The notes beneath the pieces are model-generated. The model was not told where the DNA came from and ran no database searches. It saw only the letters and a list, made by a program, of their open reading frames with translations. A DNA stretch of 64,000 bases from JAOBAU01 sp034667465 (GTDB lineage: Bacteria; Acidobacteriota; Thermoanaerobaculia; Gp7-AA8): positions 1 to 64,000 of the forward strand of contig JAXDJV010000014.1 in the NCBI GenBank assembly GCA_034667465.1, in the 5' to 3' direction. Both the position numbers and the translations under genes were made by a program. Of this stretch, positions 28,801 to 35,853 are shown in pieces (the first letter of the stretch is position 1; the number at the start of each line of letters is the position of its first letter).

Positions 28801-28951
28801 TGCGATCTTGCGTCAACGCGTCCTCGAGGGTTGTGTCATCAGCTGACGCTGCGCGCAGTCCATCCGTCCACGCATCGAGCGTTTCGCGTGGAAGCAACGG
28901 CGTGCGCATTACCACCAGACCGCTCGCGCCGAACTCTGTTGGGATGGTCAT
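25727..28951 (-). CDS. LanB-type lantibiotic/thiopeptide dehydratase (glutamylation plus elimination domains)
   Basis: Starting at ATG 28951 (MTIPTEFGASGLVVMR), the 1074-residue protein has the Lant_dehydr_N glutamylation domain (RMVTRSTPFGLFSG, RLDMDYLHALCE) and a C-terminal SpaB_C elimination domain (WFFIRYSDPHWHLRIRFHG). This is full length for one-piece LanB enzymes, which dehydrate serine and threonine using glutamyl-tRNA. The open frame extends to 30013, but the extra part is unrelated. The gene overlaps the LanC fragment by four bases. Its last 16 residues read into kinase-like sequence, so the original stop was lost. No precursor peptide was found nearby. Confidence 0.85.
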   Translation of the reverse strand: MTIPTEFGASGLVVMRTPLLPRETLDAWTDGLRAASADDTTLEDALTQDRTLLRERLQALLSRPEVADAIFLASPDIMESIGAWRREPDSKKGRRTEQGLVRYFLRMVTRSTPFGLFSGCTPGRIGEQTRLALTERNAYRRHSRLDMDYLHALCEHLARIPEIRSDLTFRPNSTLYETAGRLRFAESRVAGRQRTYHLVAFDAFDALRDTLQRARGGARLRELAEALVASDPDGEITMEDAAAFVDDVVDNQLLLPDLALAVTGDESTADLLQQLEGVAAAGDARTRLAGAAHALASIDRCASSSTEERYRLIARELEPLGVPVELRRLFQVDLIKPPSDVVLGENVVAEILRGVEILHLFSQQRGEPAFDEFRSAFSERYGSDREVPLLVALDEENGIGYERAGSAAAEASPLLAGLPLRSRVERQRVALGPSDAVLLQLLVRALGEGRTEIELIDEDLARLQNIDRPPLPDAFHAMATIAATSPEAVERGDYRVHLHFASGPSGARMLGRFCHADAAIREGVEQHLAAEEALRPGALFAEIVHLPAGRIGNILARPVLRKYEIPFLGRSGAPEDAQIPLDDLLVSVSGDRIRLRSKRLDREVIPRLTSAHNTTSESLGVYRFLAAVSQGLGMQWNWGPLETLPFLPRIVSGRLVLARARWRIMSAQIQTIAASSGAARYRAVQRLREEHRMPRYVVLTDGDHELLVDFENVLALDAVVELVRNREDFVFTELYPAPDQLCAEGPEGSFFHELVIPFAKRAPVAAPAPAVRKSPAPLIQRTFAPGSEWLFAKFYTGTATADRVLAEEIAPLAADAIANSAADRWFFIRYSDPHWHLRIRFHGDPRTLRESVQPALQAAGSRLLDAGLAWKVQFDTYEREVERYGGAEAIDLVEEIFFRDSVAVIELLEACSGDAGSASRAPFIAAGIDTLLRDFGCDAAGRLRLAETSRDLLAKQFQYEAVRELLAERFRRERGAFQRLVDESTSVRALQRRSEAIAGVVAELIALERRGRLQMPLQAILQSVIHMFVNRLSRSAGPEHELVVYDYLVQLYRSQLARSGGPRVNRATALRGSR

Positions 28952-29730
28952 GACGCGATCGCTCCACGTTGAGTTTCGATGCGTGGCGGAATGCTGACGA
29001 CCATCAGCCGATCCCATGACGGCTCGACGTCGGTAGCCGCGGCGAGCAACGCGAGACCGATGCCGGCGATGCCGGAGAGGAATCCCGGCTCGCCTCTCCA
29101 CGAACCTTCTGCGCTCGGAGTCGATTCGTACCAGCTGAGAAATCCTGCGAGGCCTTTGCCGGGCCGGCGCATGTCGAGCGCGATCCGATACCACCGCAGC
29201 GCGGCTTCGCGAAGCTCGTCGTCGCCGGTCGCCTGCCAGATGCGGTTGAAGAGGTGCGCAACGCCGGTTGCTCCGTGACACAGACCGGCGTCGGCGACCA
29301 TCGTGTCTTCGACTGAGCGCCGCGCCGCGACGCGCGCGATGCTGATCGCTTCGTCGCGCCATTCGGAGCGGTCGAACGCATGCGCGGCGGAAAGCAGCAC
29401 CGCGGCGACGCCGAGGTCGCCGTAGCACCACGCCGTGCGCGTTGGCCGCGGCGCGGAATCGGGTGGAATGTGCGATGGGAACAGCGAGCCGGGCCAGATG
29501 CCTTTCTGCGCGAGCACCCATTGCACCGCGTCGTTCGCGAGTTGCGCGACGCGCCGATCGCGCACGCCGGCATGCTGCGCGGCGGCGAGAAAACCGATCA
29601 CGCCCGGGATGCCGTGCGCGACGCCGAGGTTGTAGTGGCCGCGCGGCATCAACTCGCGCTGCCAGTCCGGCAGCCAGTCGGGAATCGAGAACCACGCGCC
29701 GTTTTCGTCGCGCGAAGAGGCCAGCAGTCC
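28948..29730 (-). pseudogene. C-terminal half of a LanC cyclase (N-terminus lost)
   Basis: The frame reads GLLASSRDENGAWFSIPDW, then LMPRGHYNLGVAHGIPG, WCYGDLG, LCHGATG and FLSGIAGIGLALL. All zinc ligands (Cys in WCYG, Cys and His in CHG) are present, but the first 150 or so residues of the LanC barrel are missing. Upstream, the homology stops near 29730, where a different frame holds a C39 peptidase start. A TTG near 29652 might initiate a 234-residue product. It most likely came from a deletion that joined two genes. Confidence 0.7.
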
Positions 29731-29902
29731 CCGCGGCCGTGAGCAACCGTTGCGCGTCGAGGCCGTGCCGCGAGAGACCGGTCACGCCGCGCACGTCGTC
29801 GAGCGAGACGTGTCTGCCGTGCAGTGCCAGCGTCATCGCCAGACATGCCGAGCCGCAGTCCGTTGCCGCGGTCTGCGCGACGAAGGGGATGCGTTTAGCC
29901 AT
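29730..29902 (-). pseudogene. N-terminal remnant of a C39 peptidase (exporter)
   Basis: From ATG 29902 the frame reads IPFVAQTAATDCGSACLAMT, which is the C39 active-site region with the catalytic cysteine. It continues for about 55 residues to RLLTAAG and then loses homology. The histidine, aspartate, permease and ATPase are all missing. The start overlaps the stop of the GAF gene by eight bases, so the original operon order was GAF protein then C39 exporter. Confidence 0.65.
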
Positions 29903-30794
29903 GACCGAGTCCCACCGCGAAGACGAGTGCCAGCAGCAGCGCGGCGACGGTGGCCACCGCGAGCCACGGTGTGCCGCGCGTCCATGCGGCGTTGAGTCGC
30001 AGCGGTTCGGCACCGGCGAGCAGCGGCTGATCGATCTCGCGCAGCGCGTTGTGCCGAAACGGACTGCCCGGCGTTTCGATCAGCCACGTGACAAGGTAGG
30101 GACTGGCATGCGCGGCAAGTGCTTCGAGCATCGCGACGTCCTTCGGCTCGAACGGCGGATCGTGTTCCGGCCGGAGCGCGATGAGCACCGCGACGATCGC
30201 GCCGCGCGGATCGCTGTCGAGCCGCGTCAGACAGACGGTCATCCCTGTCCGCACGATGAAACTGACGAGGCCGACCGCGGCGCTCGCTTCTTCGCTCGCG
30301 TCGCCCGGACTCCAGAGCACCTGGTGCTCGCGCTCGAACAACACGCAGCGGCTGCGACGGGTCTCGATGACGCTGCCGATCGCGCGCTCGACCGCATCGG
30401 CGACGTCGGCGACATTCTCCGCCGTCGCCATCCTCCGCAAATCCTCGGCGGGCAGAAACAGCTCGTCCGAACCTTCACGCCCATCGATCGCGCGCGCGCC
30501 GTCGATCAGCGCGTCGAGCTGGCGTTCCGGAAGGTCACCGCATGAGAGATAGAAGAGCCGATCGGCGTCGATGAGCGGCTGAAAGTCCGCGAGCTGGTCA
30601 CGCGCAGTGAGAACGATGCTCGTACAGCGCGTGCCCTTCCCGGCGAAGAGGTCGAGTACCGCGATCACATCGCATGCGACGGCCCCGGGACCAAAGACGA
30701 GGACAGCGCGCTCGTGTTCCCGAATCGCGTCGAGCTGCGCGCGATCGATCGACGATTTGATGCGGTAGAGCGGCTGCGCGCTGGCACTCATCAC
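29895..30794 (-). CDS. GAF-domain protein with C-terminal membrane helix (possibly truncated HlyD-type adaptor)
   Basis: The 299-residue protein has a receiver-like N-terminal region, a GAF-like sensor domain (about 120-240) and a single membrane helix right at the end (WLAVATVAALLLALVFAVGLG). Some RiPP operons encode GAF-HlyD adaptors with this order; here no adaptor part follows the helix. ATG 30791 is as likely as GTG 30794. Its stop overlaps the C39 remnant. Function is inferred only from context. Confidence 0.55.
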   Translation of the reverse strand: MMSASAQPLYRIKSSIDRAQLDAIREHERAVLVFGPGAVACDVIAVLDLFAGKGTRCTSIVLTARDQLADFQPLIDADRLFYLSCGDLPERQLDALIDGARAIDGREGSDELFLPAEDLRRMATAENVADVADAVERAIGSVIETRRSRCVLFEREHQVLWSPGDASEEASAAVGLVSFIVRTGMTVCLTRLDSDPRGAIVAVLIALRPEHDPPFEPKDVAMLEALAAHASPYLVTWLIETPGSPFRHNALREIDQPLLAGAEPLRLNAAWTRGTPWLAVATVAALLLALVFAVGLGHG

Positions 30795-30882
30795 CGGCCG
30801 AGTTTGCTGCGCGTCGATCGCGCGCCGAAGACGAAAGGGACGGATGCAGCAGATTCAGGGATGGGTGGGGCGGGGGTGGGGA

Positions 30883-31581
30883 TTATGGAACCGCCCGTGA
30901 GAGGGCGGTGTCCTGGACCGCGTGTCCAAGCGCTTGCCGAGACTCGCTATCGATCGCCTGCGATGATCGGCGAATCGATGACACCATTTTCGGGGGAAGA
31001 CGCTTCCATTCCTTGCGCAGATCCATCGGGCGGTCCTCTGCGAGAACCTCAATAAGTTGTACGGCCTGTCGCCGGTCTTTGCGCGCCTTCTGCTGCTCGG
31101 ACACCGGTCGTCTCTCCGCGACCCAGAGTTTGTGCAGTGCGAAGGCGGCCGGTGTTGGTATCTGCACGAGGATTCCGGCGCCGGCGAGGACGGCGGCTTC
31201 CGTACTTTCGGCAAGGAGATATCCGAGGCCGGGCAGCGGTTGAGCGGCAGCATTGAGCTGCGGAAGATGCACCGGCTTCGCACCGTCCCGATTGCCGGGT
31301 GTCAGGAGATCTACGCGGAGGTCGGGGCCGCGAACTTTGAACGACGTGCCTGGGTGGTGCGGATCGAGCTCCGGTATGGCAAAGAAGCGCGGGTCGGAAA
31401 CACGGAGCGTCTCCAGAATGTCGACACGGATCGCGGCGACGCCGACACTGATCGCCGGTTGCGCGACATCGTCGTCGTCGGTTCGACCCGTTTGCTGTTC
31501 GAATCGCACTGCCAGCATGTTGGCGATGCAAATGAACGCCTGCGTGCCGATGCGAGCCTTGCAGCTCAAGCACCTGGCGGG
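30883..31581 (-). pseudogene. Nucleotidyltransferase-fold protein (GSU2403-like), N-truncated
   Basis: From about 31554 the frame reads IGTQAFICIANMLAVRF, then HPGTSFKVRGPDLRVDLLTP and IPTPAAFALHKLWVAERR. These are features of GSU2403-family nucleotidyltransferase-fold proteins of about 330 residues. Roughly the first 100 residues, holding the catalytic GS motif, are absent. Sequence just upstream (31582-31630) is the 3' half of a tRNA-Glu. The last codons (VQDTALSRAVP) are read from another tRNA-Glu piece at 30891-30919. It cannot be an intact enzyme. Confidence 0.65.
30891..30919 (-). repeat. tRNA-Glu fragment: D-arm side and anticodon arm
   Basis: These 29 bases match the intact tRNA-Glu at 37607-37634 with one substitution and one inserted base, covering the anticodon arm and part of the D arm. 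The 3' half of the tRNA is missing here. Together with the complementary half at 31582-31630 it brackets the nucleotidyltransferase remnant. Confidence 0.7.
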
Positions 31582-31630
31582 TAGTTGGCAGCGCATACGG
31601 ATTTGAACCCGTGTTACCGCCGTGAGAGGG
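31582..31630 (-). repeat. tRNA-Glu fragment: anticodon arm to 3' CCA end
   Basis: Forty-nine bases match 37573-37622 of the intact tRNA-Glu locus with one substitution and one missing G. They cover the CCA end, acceptor strand, T arm, variable loop and anticodon arm. Beyond GAGAGGG the match stops abruptly, so the 5' half is absent. It is not a functional tRNA gene. Confidence 0.8.
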
Positions 31631-31872
31631 CTATAGCGGCGAATCTATATCTATCTGATTCCAAATGTTTAGCGCGACATCGCCATCTTGCGGGTCCGCC
31701 GAAATATGCCATTTCGGGCACCTCCAAGGCCAAGTATGCGATGGGTTTTGCGAAGGCAACTACCCCGGCCACAGTTGCGGAAACGATTGACCGAGGTCTG
31801 ACCTCCAACGCATTCCGCCTTCACTGTAACGAATTGCTCTCTTTCGTCACTACACAAGGTGAGGAGATCCAT
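31631..31872 (+). other. Non-coding, relatively AT-rich leader region
   Basis: No supported gene is seen. The stretch has lower GC than its surroundings and holds a small hairpin (CCGAAAT / ATTTCGG, 31699-31717) and a TTGACC at 31787-31792 that could be a -35 without a good -10. It ends in the GAGGAGAT ribosome site (31861-31868) of the next gene, which fixes that gene's start at 31873 even though the frame is open further upstream. Confidence 0.5.
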
Positions 31873-34812
31873 ATGTCACACGTCACCGGGACGCTCCAGC
31901 CAGTCGCGCCGTCGAAGACCATCGGCCCCGGAACGGGGGATCCGCCCAGCTCACCAGGGGTGTGGAGTTTCAACTTCATTCCCACGGACGCGCCCGGCGG
32001 AACCAAGCTGGCGGTGCTGCATTTCAAGAACGTCAGCCTTCCCGGCACGAGTAAGCTCGAAGTGGATCTGGGCTATGCCACAGACGTCTTCACCTCCGCC
32101 GACGGCGCTGAGTTTTGGACGCGTCCCGCGAACATCTATCCCGCCGCCCTCGGCGGACTCGATGGCAAAGTCCCGATCCGCTACATTCAGGGCGGCGGCG
32201 CGGGAACCGTGGAGCTCGATGTCTGGGGTCGCGGCGAACAGCATGCCGGCGAGCCCGGTCATCCCAGCATCTCGAACTCCGACCCGTTTCAGAAGGAACT
32301 CAACTACGTCGAGCCGACGTATGACCCGTTCTGGTTTTGCGTCAATCCACCGAACTGGGAGAACGCGTCGAAGGTGGTCGATCCCGACGTCCGGGCGCAT
32401 GTTGCGCGAAGCGTCGGCATGATCCTCACCGTCGAGAAAAGCACCTCCAGCCCCACCATTCAGCTCTCCACGTGCTCGGTGACACTGATCGATACCGACA
32501 AGATCATCACCGCCGGGCACTGCCACACGCCCCAGGAAGCACTCAACAGTGCCGTCACGTTCGACTGGCGCCTGACCGCCGACGGCAAGAGGCCGAATCC
32601 GTACACCTGCCGCTTCTACAAGGTAAAGAGCGTCGTCAAGCATCATTACGCCGGCGGCTTCGACTACAGCATTCTCCGGCTCGCGGAAGCACCAGTGGGT
32701 ATTCCGATCGTGCAGATGCGACACGATCTCCCCGGCGTCGGCGAGCATGTGTTCGGAGTTCACCAACCGAACGGCGCGCCGAAGAAGTTGTCCGTTCCCC
32801 ATCCTGGATTCGACACTGTGGTGACCAGCGCGGCGATGTCGATCACCGTGCCGACGAACTTCCACGTGTCGGGCGGCAGCTCCGGATCGGGACTCTTCGA
32901 CACGGCCGGCCGAATCGTCGGCGTGCTGTCGAACGGCGACCCCTGCGGCGGCGGCGCGCTGTCGTACTTCCCCACGGCCACGGTCATGACCGATCTGGTC
33001 CCCGTTCCCCCACCAGCAGTAACGCGCGATGTGATGGTGGTCTTCGACCGGTCCGGCAGCATGTCGCTCGACGACGGCACCGGGCGCAAGAAGATCGATG
33101 TCGCGCGCGACGCCGTCTCGCTATTCGTGCAACTGGTCAAATCGTCCGCCGGCAATCGCGCCGGTCTCGTGTCATTCAGCACCACGGCCAGCATGCCGGT
33201 CGACTTCGCGATCACCAGCGTCACCGATCCGCACAAGCTCGCGCTGATTGGGCCGGCGCCGTATTCGGGAGGCAAGGTCGGAGCGTTGATGCCTGGCGGG
33301 GCGACAAGCATCGGCGAAGGGCTCGATGCGGCACGTCTGCAGTTCCCTGCGCCCGGCGTGAATCCGCGCGCGATCCTGCTGCTCACCGACGGCCTGCAGA
33401 ACACGCCGCGCATGATCGGCGACGTCGAAGGAGCTCTGGCGGGTATCGACTTGCACGCCATCGGATTCGGAACCGATGCCAGTCTCGACGGCGCGATCCT
33501 CAACAATCTCGCTGCGGCGCACAACGGCTTCTATACCCGCGCCGCCAACGGCCTGTCTCTCGAGAAGTTCTTCTCTCATGCGTTCGGAAATATCTTCGAA
33601 AACGGCGTTCTGTTTGATCCGGAGTTCGATCTTCCGGCCACCCAGAGAGAATCGAAACCGCTGTCGTTCAATATCTGCGGCGAGGAAACGGTGACCGCGA
33701 TCATCGGATGGAACGAAGTCAACGGTGCGCTTCGTATCAACGTCCGGACTCCCGGCGGCGCGCTCATCACCGGAGCATCACCCGGCGTCATCGAGAACTC
33801 CGGCCGGACGTGGTCGTTCCTGCGCATGCCGCTGCCTCAAGGAGCGGAACGCGACGGCGTCTGGACGCTGACCGTGGTCCGTCCCGGCGGCGGCGAGTTT
33901 CCGCCTCCATCACCAGATCTACGTTACTTTGTCAGCGTCGTCCCCACCGGCGGTCCGCGTCTGCGGCGGATGCCGGACAAGCGCCGCTACTACACCGGCC
34001 AGACGATCAATCCGCTGGTCGAGCTTCGCTACGACGACAACACGTGGCCCGAACGAGTGCACAAAGTCGAGATCACGATATCGATTCCGACGATCAATGC
34101 CGGAACTTTGCTCTCGCGTGGGGGACTCCGGCCGCCGATGACGATCGACGCCGATACAGTCCCCTCGAGGCAGACGACCCTGCTCGCTCTCGAACAACAC
34201 GGCAAGCCGGTGATCGGATACCACGAGCAGACGTTCGAGCTCAGCGGCGAATCGGCGGATACGGATGGGCAATTCGAAGAAGCGGCGGTGTTCGGTAGGC
34301 GCTTTACGGATCTTCTCGCCGCGGAAGGCAACTACACGTTCCACTGCCGCGCAACGTACGGCGAAGGCTGCACTGCAACGCGTGAAATGCTTTGGAGCGT
34401 TCACGTCGACATCGGCATCGATCCGTCGCATACCGTCACGACAAGCACGACGACAACGACGCATCCCGACGGCTCGACGACCGGAACGGTTACGTTTACA
34501 CCGCGCGACCGCTACGACAACAACCTCGGGCCCGGCCGCACCGACGGCATTTCCATCGCTGGCATCTCCGGCACGTCCGTGACCGGACCGCCGGTCGACA
34601 ATGGCGACGGTTCCTACACCGTGCCGGTCTTGGTCGCGGCCGGCGCCGATCCCGGCGTCGTCATCGTCCAACCCGGCCTCCCCCCCATCGTTGTCGCACC
34701 GTCCAAACCCGCTCCGCTGGTGCCTCGCAAGGACTGCAAGACGTGGAAGTGGCTCTTCTGGATACTGCTATTCATCATTGTCGTGCTCCTGGTCCTATTG
34801 TTCTTGAAATAG
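31873..34812 (+). CDS. Trypsin-like protease fused to VWA domain, tail-anchored
   Basis: Start chosen by GAGGAGAT at 31861-31868. The 979-residue protein has no signal peptide. After about 190 residues of beta-rich sequence comes a trypsin-like domain with His in TAGHC, Asp in FDYSILRL and Ser in GGSSGSGLF. A VWA domain follows with a complete MIDAS start (DRSGSMS) and LLTDG. A beta-sandwich region and an Ig-like segment come next, and a single C-terminal helix (WLFWILLFIIVVLLVLLFLK) ends the protein. The helix predicts a tail-anchored membrane protein; which side the protease faces is unclear. Substrates are unknown. Confidence 0.8.
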   Translation: MSHVTGTLQPVAPSKTIGPGTGDPPSSPGVWSFNFIPTDAPGGTKLAVLHFKNVSLPGTSKLEVDLGYATDVFTSADGAEFWTRPANIYPAALGGLDGKVPIRYIQGGGAGTVELDVWGRGEQHAGEPGHPSISNSDPFQKELNYVEPTYDPFWFCVNPPNWENASKVVDPDVRAHVARSVGMILTVEKSTSSPTIQLSTCSVTLIDTDKIITAGHCHTPQEALNSAVTFDWRLTADGKRPNPYTCRFYKVKSVVKHHYAGGFDYSILRLAEAPVGIPIVQMRHDLPGVGEHVFGVHQPNGAPKKLSVPHPGFDTVVTSAAMSITVPTNFHVSGGSSGSGLFDTAGRIVGVLSNGDPCGGGALSYFPTATVMTDLVPVPPPAVTRDVMVVFDRSGSMSLDDGTGRKKIDVARDAVSLFVQLVKSSAGNRAGLVSFSTTASMPVDFAITSVTDPHKLALIGPAPYSGGKVGALMPGGATSIGEGLDAARLQFPAPGVNPRAILLLTDGLQNTPRMIGDVEGALAGIDLHAIGFGTDASLDGAILNNLAAAHNGFYTRAANGLSLEKFFSHAFGNIFENGVLFDPEFDLPATQRESKPLSFNICGEETVTAIIGWNEVNGALRINVRTPGGALITGASPGVIENSGRTWSFLRMPLPQGAERDGVWTLTVVRPGGGEFPPPSPDLRYFVSVVPTGGPRLRRMPDKRRYYTGQTINPLVELRYDDNTWPERVHKVEITISIPTINAGTLLSRGGLRPPMTIDADTVPSRQTTLLALEQHGKPVIGYHEQTFELSGESADTDGQFEEAAVFGRRFTDLLAAEGNYTFHCRATYGEGCTATREMLWSVHVDIGIDPSHTVTTSTTTTTHPDGSTTGTVTFTPRDRYDNNLGPGRTDGISIAGISGTSVTGPPVDNGDGSYTVPVLVAAGADPGVVIVQPGLPPIVVAPSKPAPLVPRKDCKTWKWLFWILLFIIVVLLVLLFLK

Positions 34813-34822
34813 AACGTGACGT

Positions 34823-34848
34823 CCCGCCGCCTACGCGGTGGGGCGTTT
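34823..34848 (+). terminator. Weak terminator candidate after the protease-VWA gene
   Basis: CCCGCCGC (34823-34830) pairs with GCGGTGGG (34835-34842) around a CTAC loop, followed by GCGTTTGC. The T tract is poor, so termination is uncertain. Confidence 0.35.
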
Positions 34849-34920
34849 GCGCTCTTGCACAGTGGGGACCGGCACTGCGAGTCTCGTCGGGTGACGAGGA
34901 GTGACATTAGGCGGCTGGAT

Positions 34921-35006
34921 GGGGTCACACCTTTCTTCCTTGTTTCGCATCCCAAGCTGGGTCAGACCTTCGTTTCGACTCCGCCGCAAAACGAGGGTGT
35001 GACCCC
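34921..35006. repeat. Mobile-repeat-like element with GGGGTCACACC ends
   Basis: An 86-base unit starts with GGGGTCACACCT and ends with the inverted copy GGTGTGACCCC. Similar GGGGTCACATCT ends occur in the long inverted repeat at 58477-58578, suggesting one family of palindromic, REP-like repeats. Confidence 0.5.
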
Positions 35007-35172
35007 ACTCTCGTGCGCCAAGGGTGATTATTAGCAGGCCAACCCGGGGAACGTTGCGTGGCCGTTAACCGGTGGGGCAACGCGCGCCGCGCACCCGTGT
35101 GGCAATGCCACGCGCCGGGCGTACATCGTGCGCGTCCCCTGCTGCAGTGTTGGTGTAGCGCTGGAACATATA

Positions 35173-35332
35173 AAGGCTGTGGCTGCGGCCACAGCACTCC
35201 AAGCGGTCTCGCGAGTGGGGTGTTTCCTGGACGAAGATTGGACCTGCCGATGAGGCACGATCAAGACGCAACCTGGCAGCTGCGCCGCGAACGGTACTCG
35301 TCCTGGAGTGCTGTAGCCGCGGCTACAGCCTT
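35173..35332. repeat. Pair of palindromic repeats in inverted orientation
   Basis: GCTGTAGCCGCGGCTACAGC (35310-35329) is a perfect 20-base palindrome. A near copy, GCTGTGGCTGCGGCCACAGC, lies at 35176-35195. With flanks, 35173-35201 and 35304-35332 are inverted 29-base copies with three mismatches. This looks like REP-type intergenic sequence. No gene is seen between 34813 and 35356. Confidence 0.65.
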
Positions 35333-35356
35333 CGGTGACCAGCGACTGGAGTTCGA

Positions 35357-35785
35357 TCAGCCCCTTCGGCGCTCGTGGACTTCGGGCCGGTCCATCCGGG
35401 GCAGCACTTCGCGCGGAAACTCGACGGCCACCGACTTTTCGAGAATGGAGACGGAGACGATCAGGCGCAAGGCGCCGCGCTCCTGCAGCACGACGCCGGT
35501 GTACCGCTGATGAGCCTTCCTTGATGTCCACCGGGCGCCGACGGTGATCTCGTCGATGGGGGTCAGGACGGCGCCGCTGGCCTGGAGCTGCCGGATCTGC
35601 AACAGTTCGGCGGTGAGCCTCGGCTGGCCGGGACCTCGAGCATGTTGGCACGGCGTTGGTGCGCCAGAGCGTCTCGCGGAGTCCCTGCACCCGCGGACGA
35701 AGATGTAGCCGGGAACAGCGGCAGGTGCGAGACGAACGTCCTCCCGGCGAGGTAAACCCAGTCGCGGAGATAGCTGCTGCGCGAT
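35357..35785 (-). pseudogene. Decayed NusG/UpxY-like antitermination factor
   Basis: Pieces of one protein are spread over several frames: GRTFVSHLPLFPG, YIFVRG, LRETLWRTNAV, NMLEVP, PRLTAELLQIRQLQASGAVL and a KOW-type end, YTGVVLQERGALRLIVSVSI. In order they match NusG-like specialised elongation factors that usually precede polysaccharide operons. At least two frameshifts interrupt them, so no full product can be made. An 81-residue open piece remains at 35357-35602. Confidence 0.6.
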
Positions 35786-35853
35786 GTATTACGGCGTTAT
35801 AGCCAGCCTTCTGTTAATATCTCCGCTTCAGCTTCAGCACAGCGAGGATACTT

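Noticed and set aside
25727..30013. A single 1428-residue protein including C39 and LanB
   Set aside because: The middle 350 residues are the shadow of the LanC frame; LanB has its own start at 28951 overlapping the LanC stop.
31582..31630. A second functional tRNA-Glu
   Set aside because: The 5' half is missing and the T arm has lost a base.
31585..31872. Longer N-terminus for the trypsin-VWA protein
   Set aside because: The extra part reads through the tRNA fragment; GAGGAGAT at 31861 fixes the start at 31873.
35173..35332. CRISPR array
   Set aside because: Only two palindromic units in inverted, not direct, orientation and no regular spacers; no cas genes.
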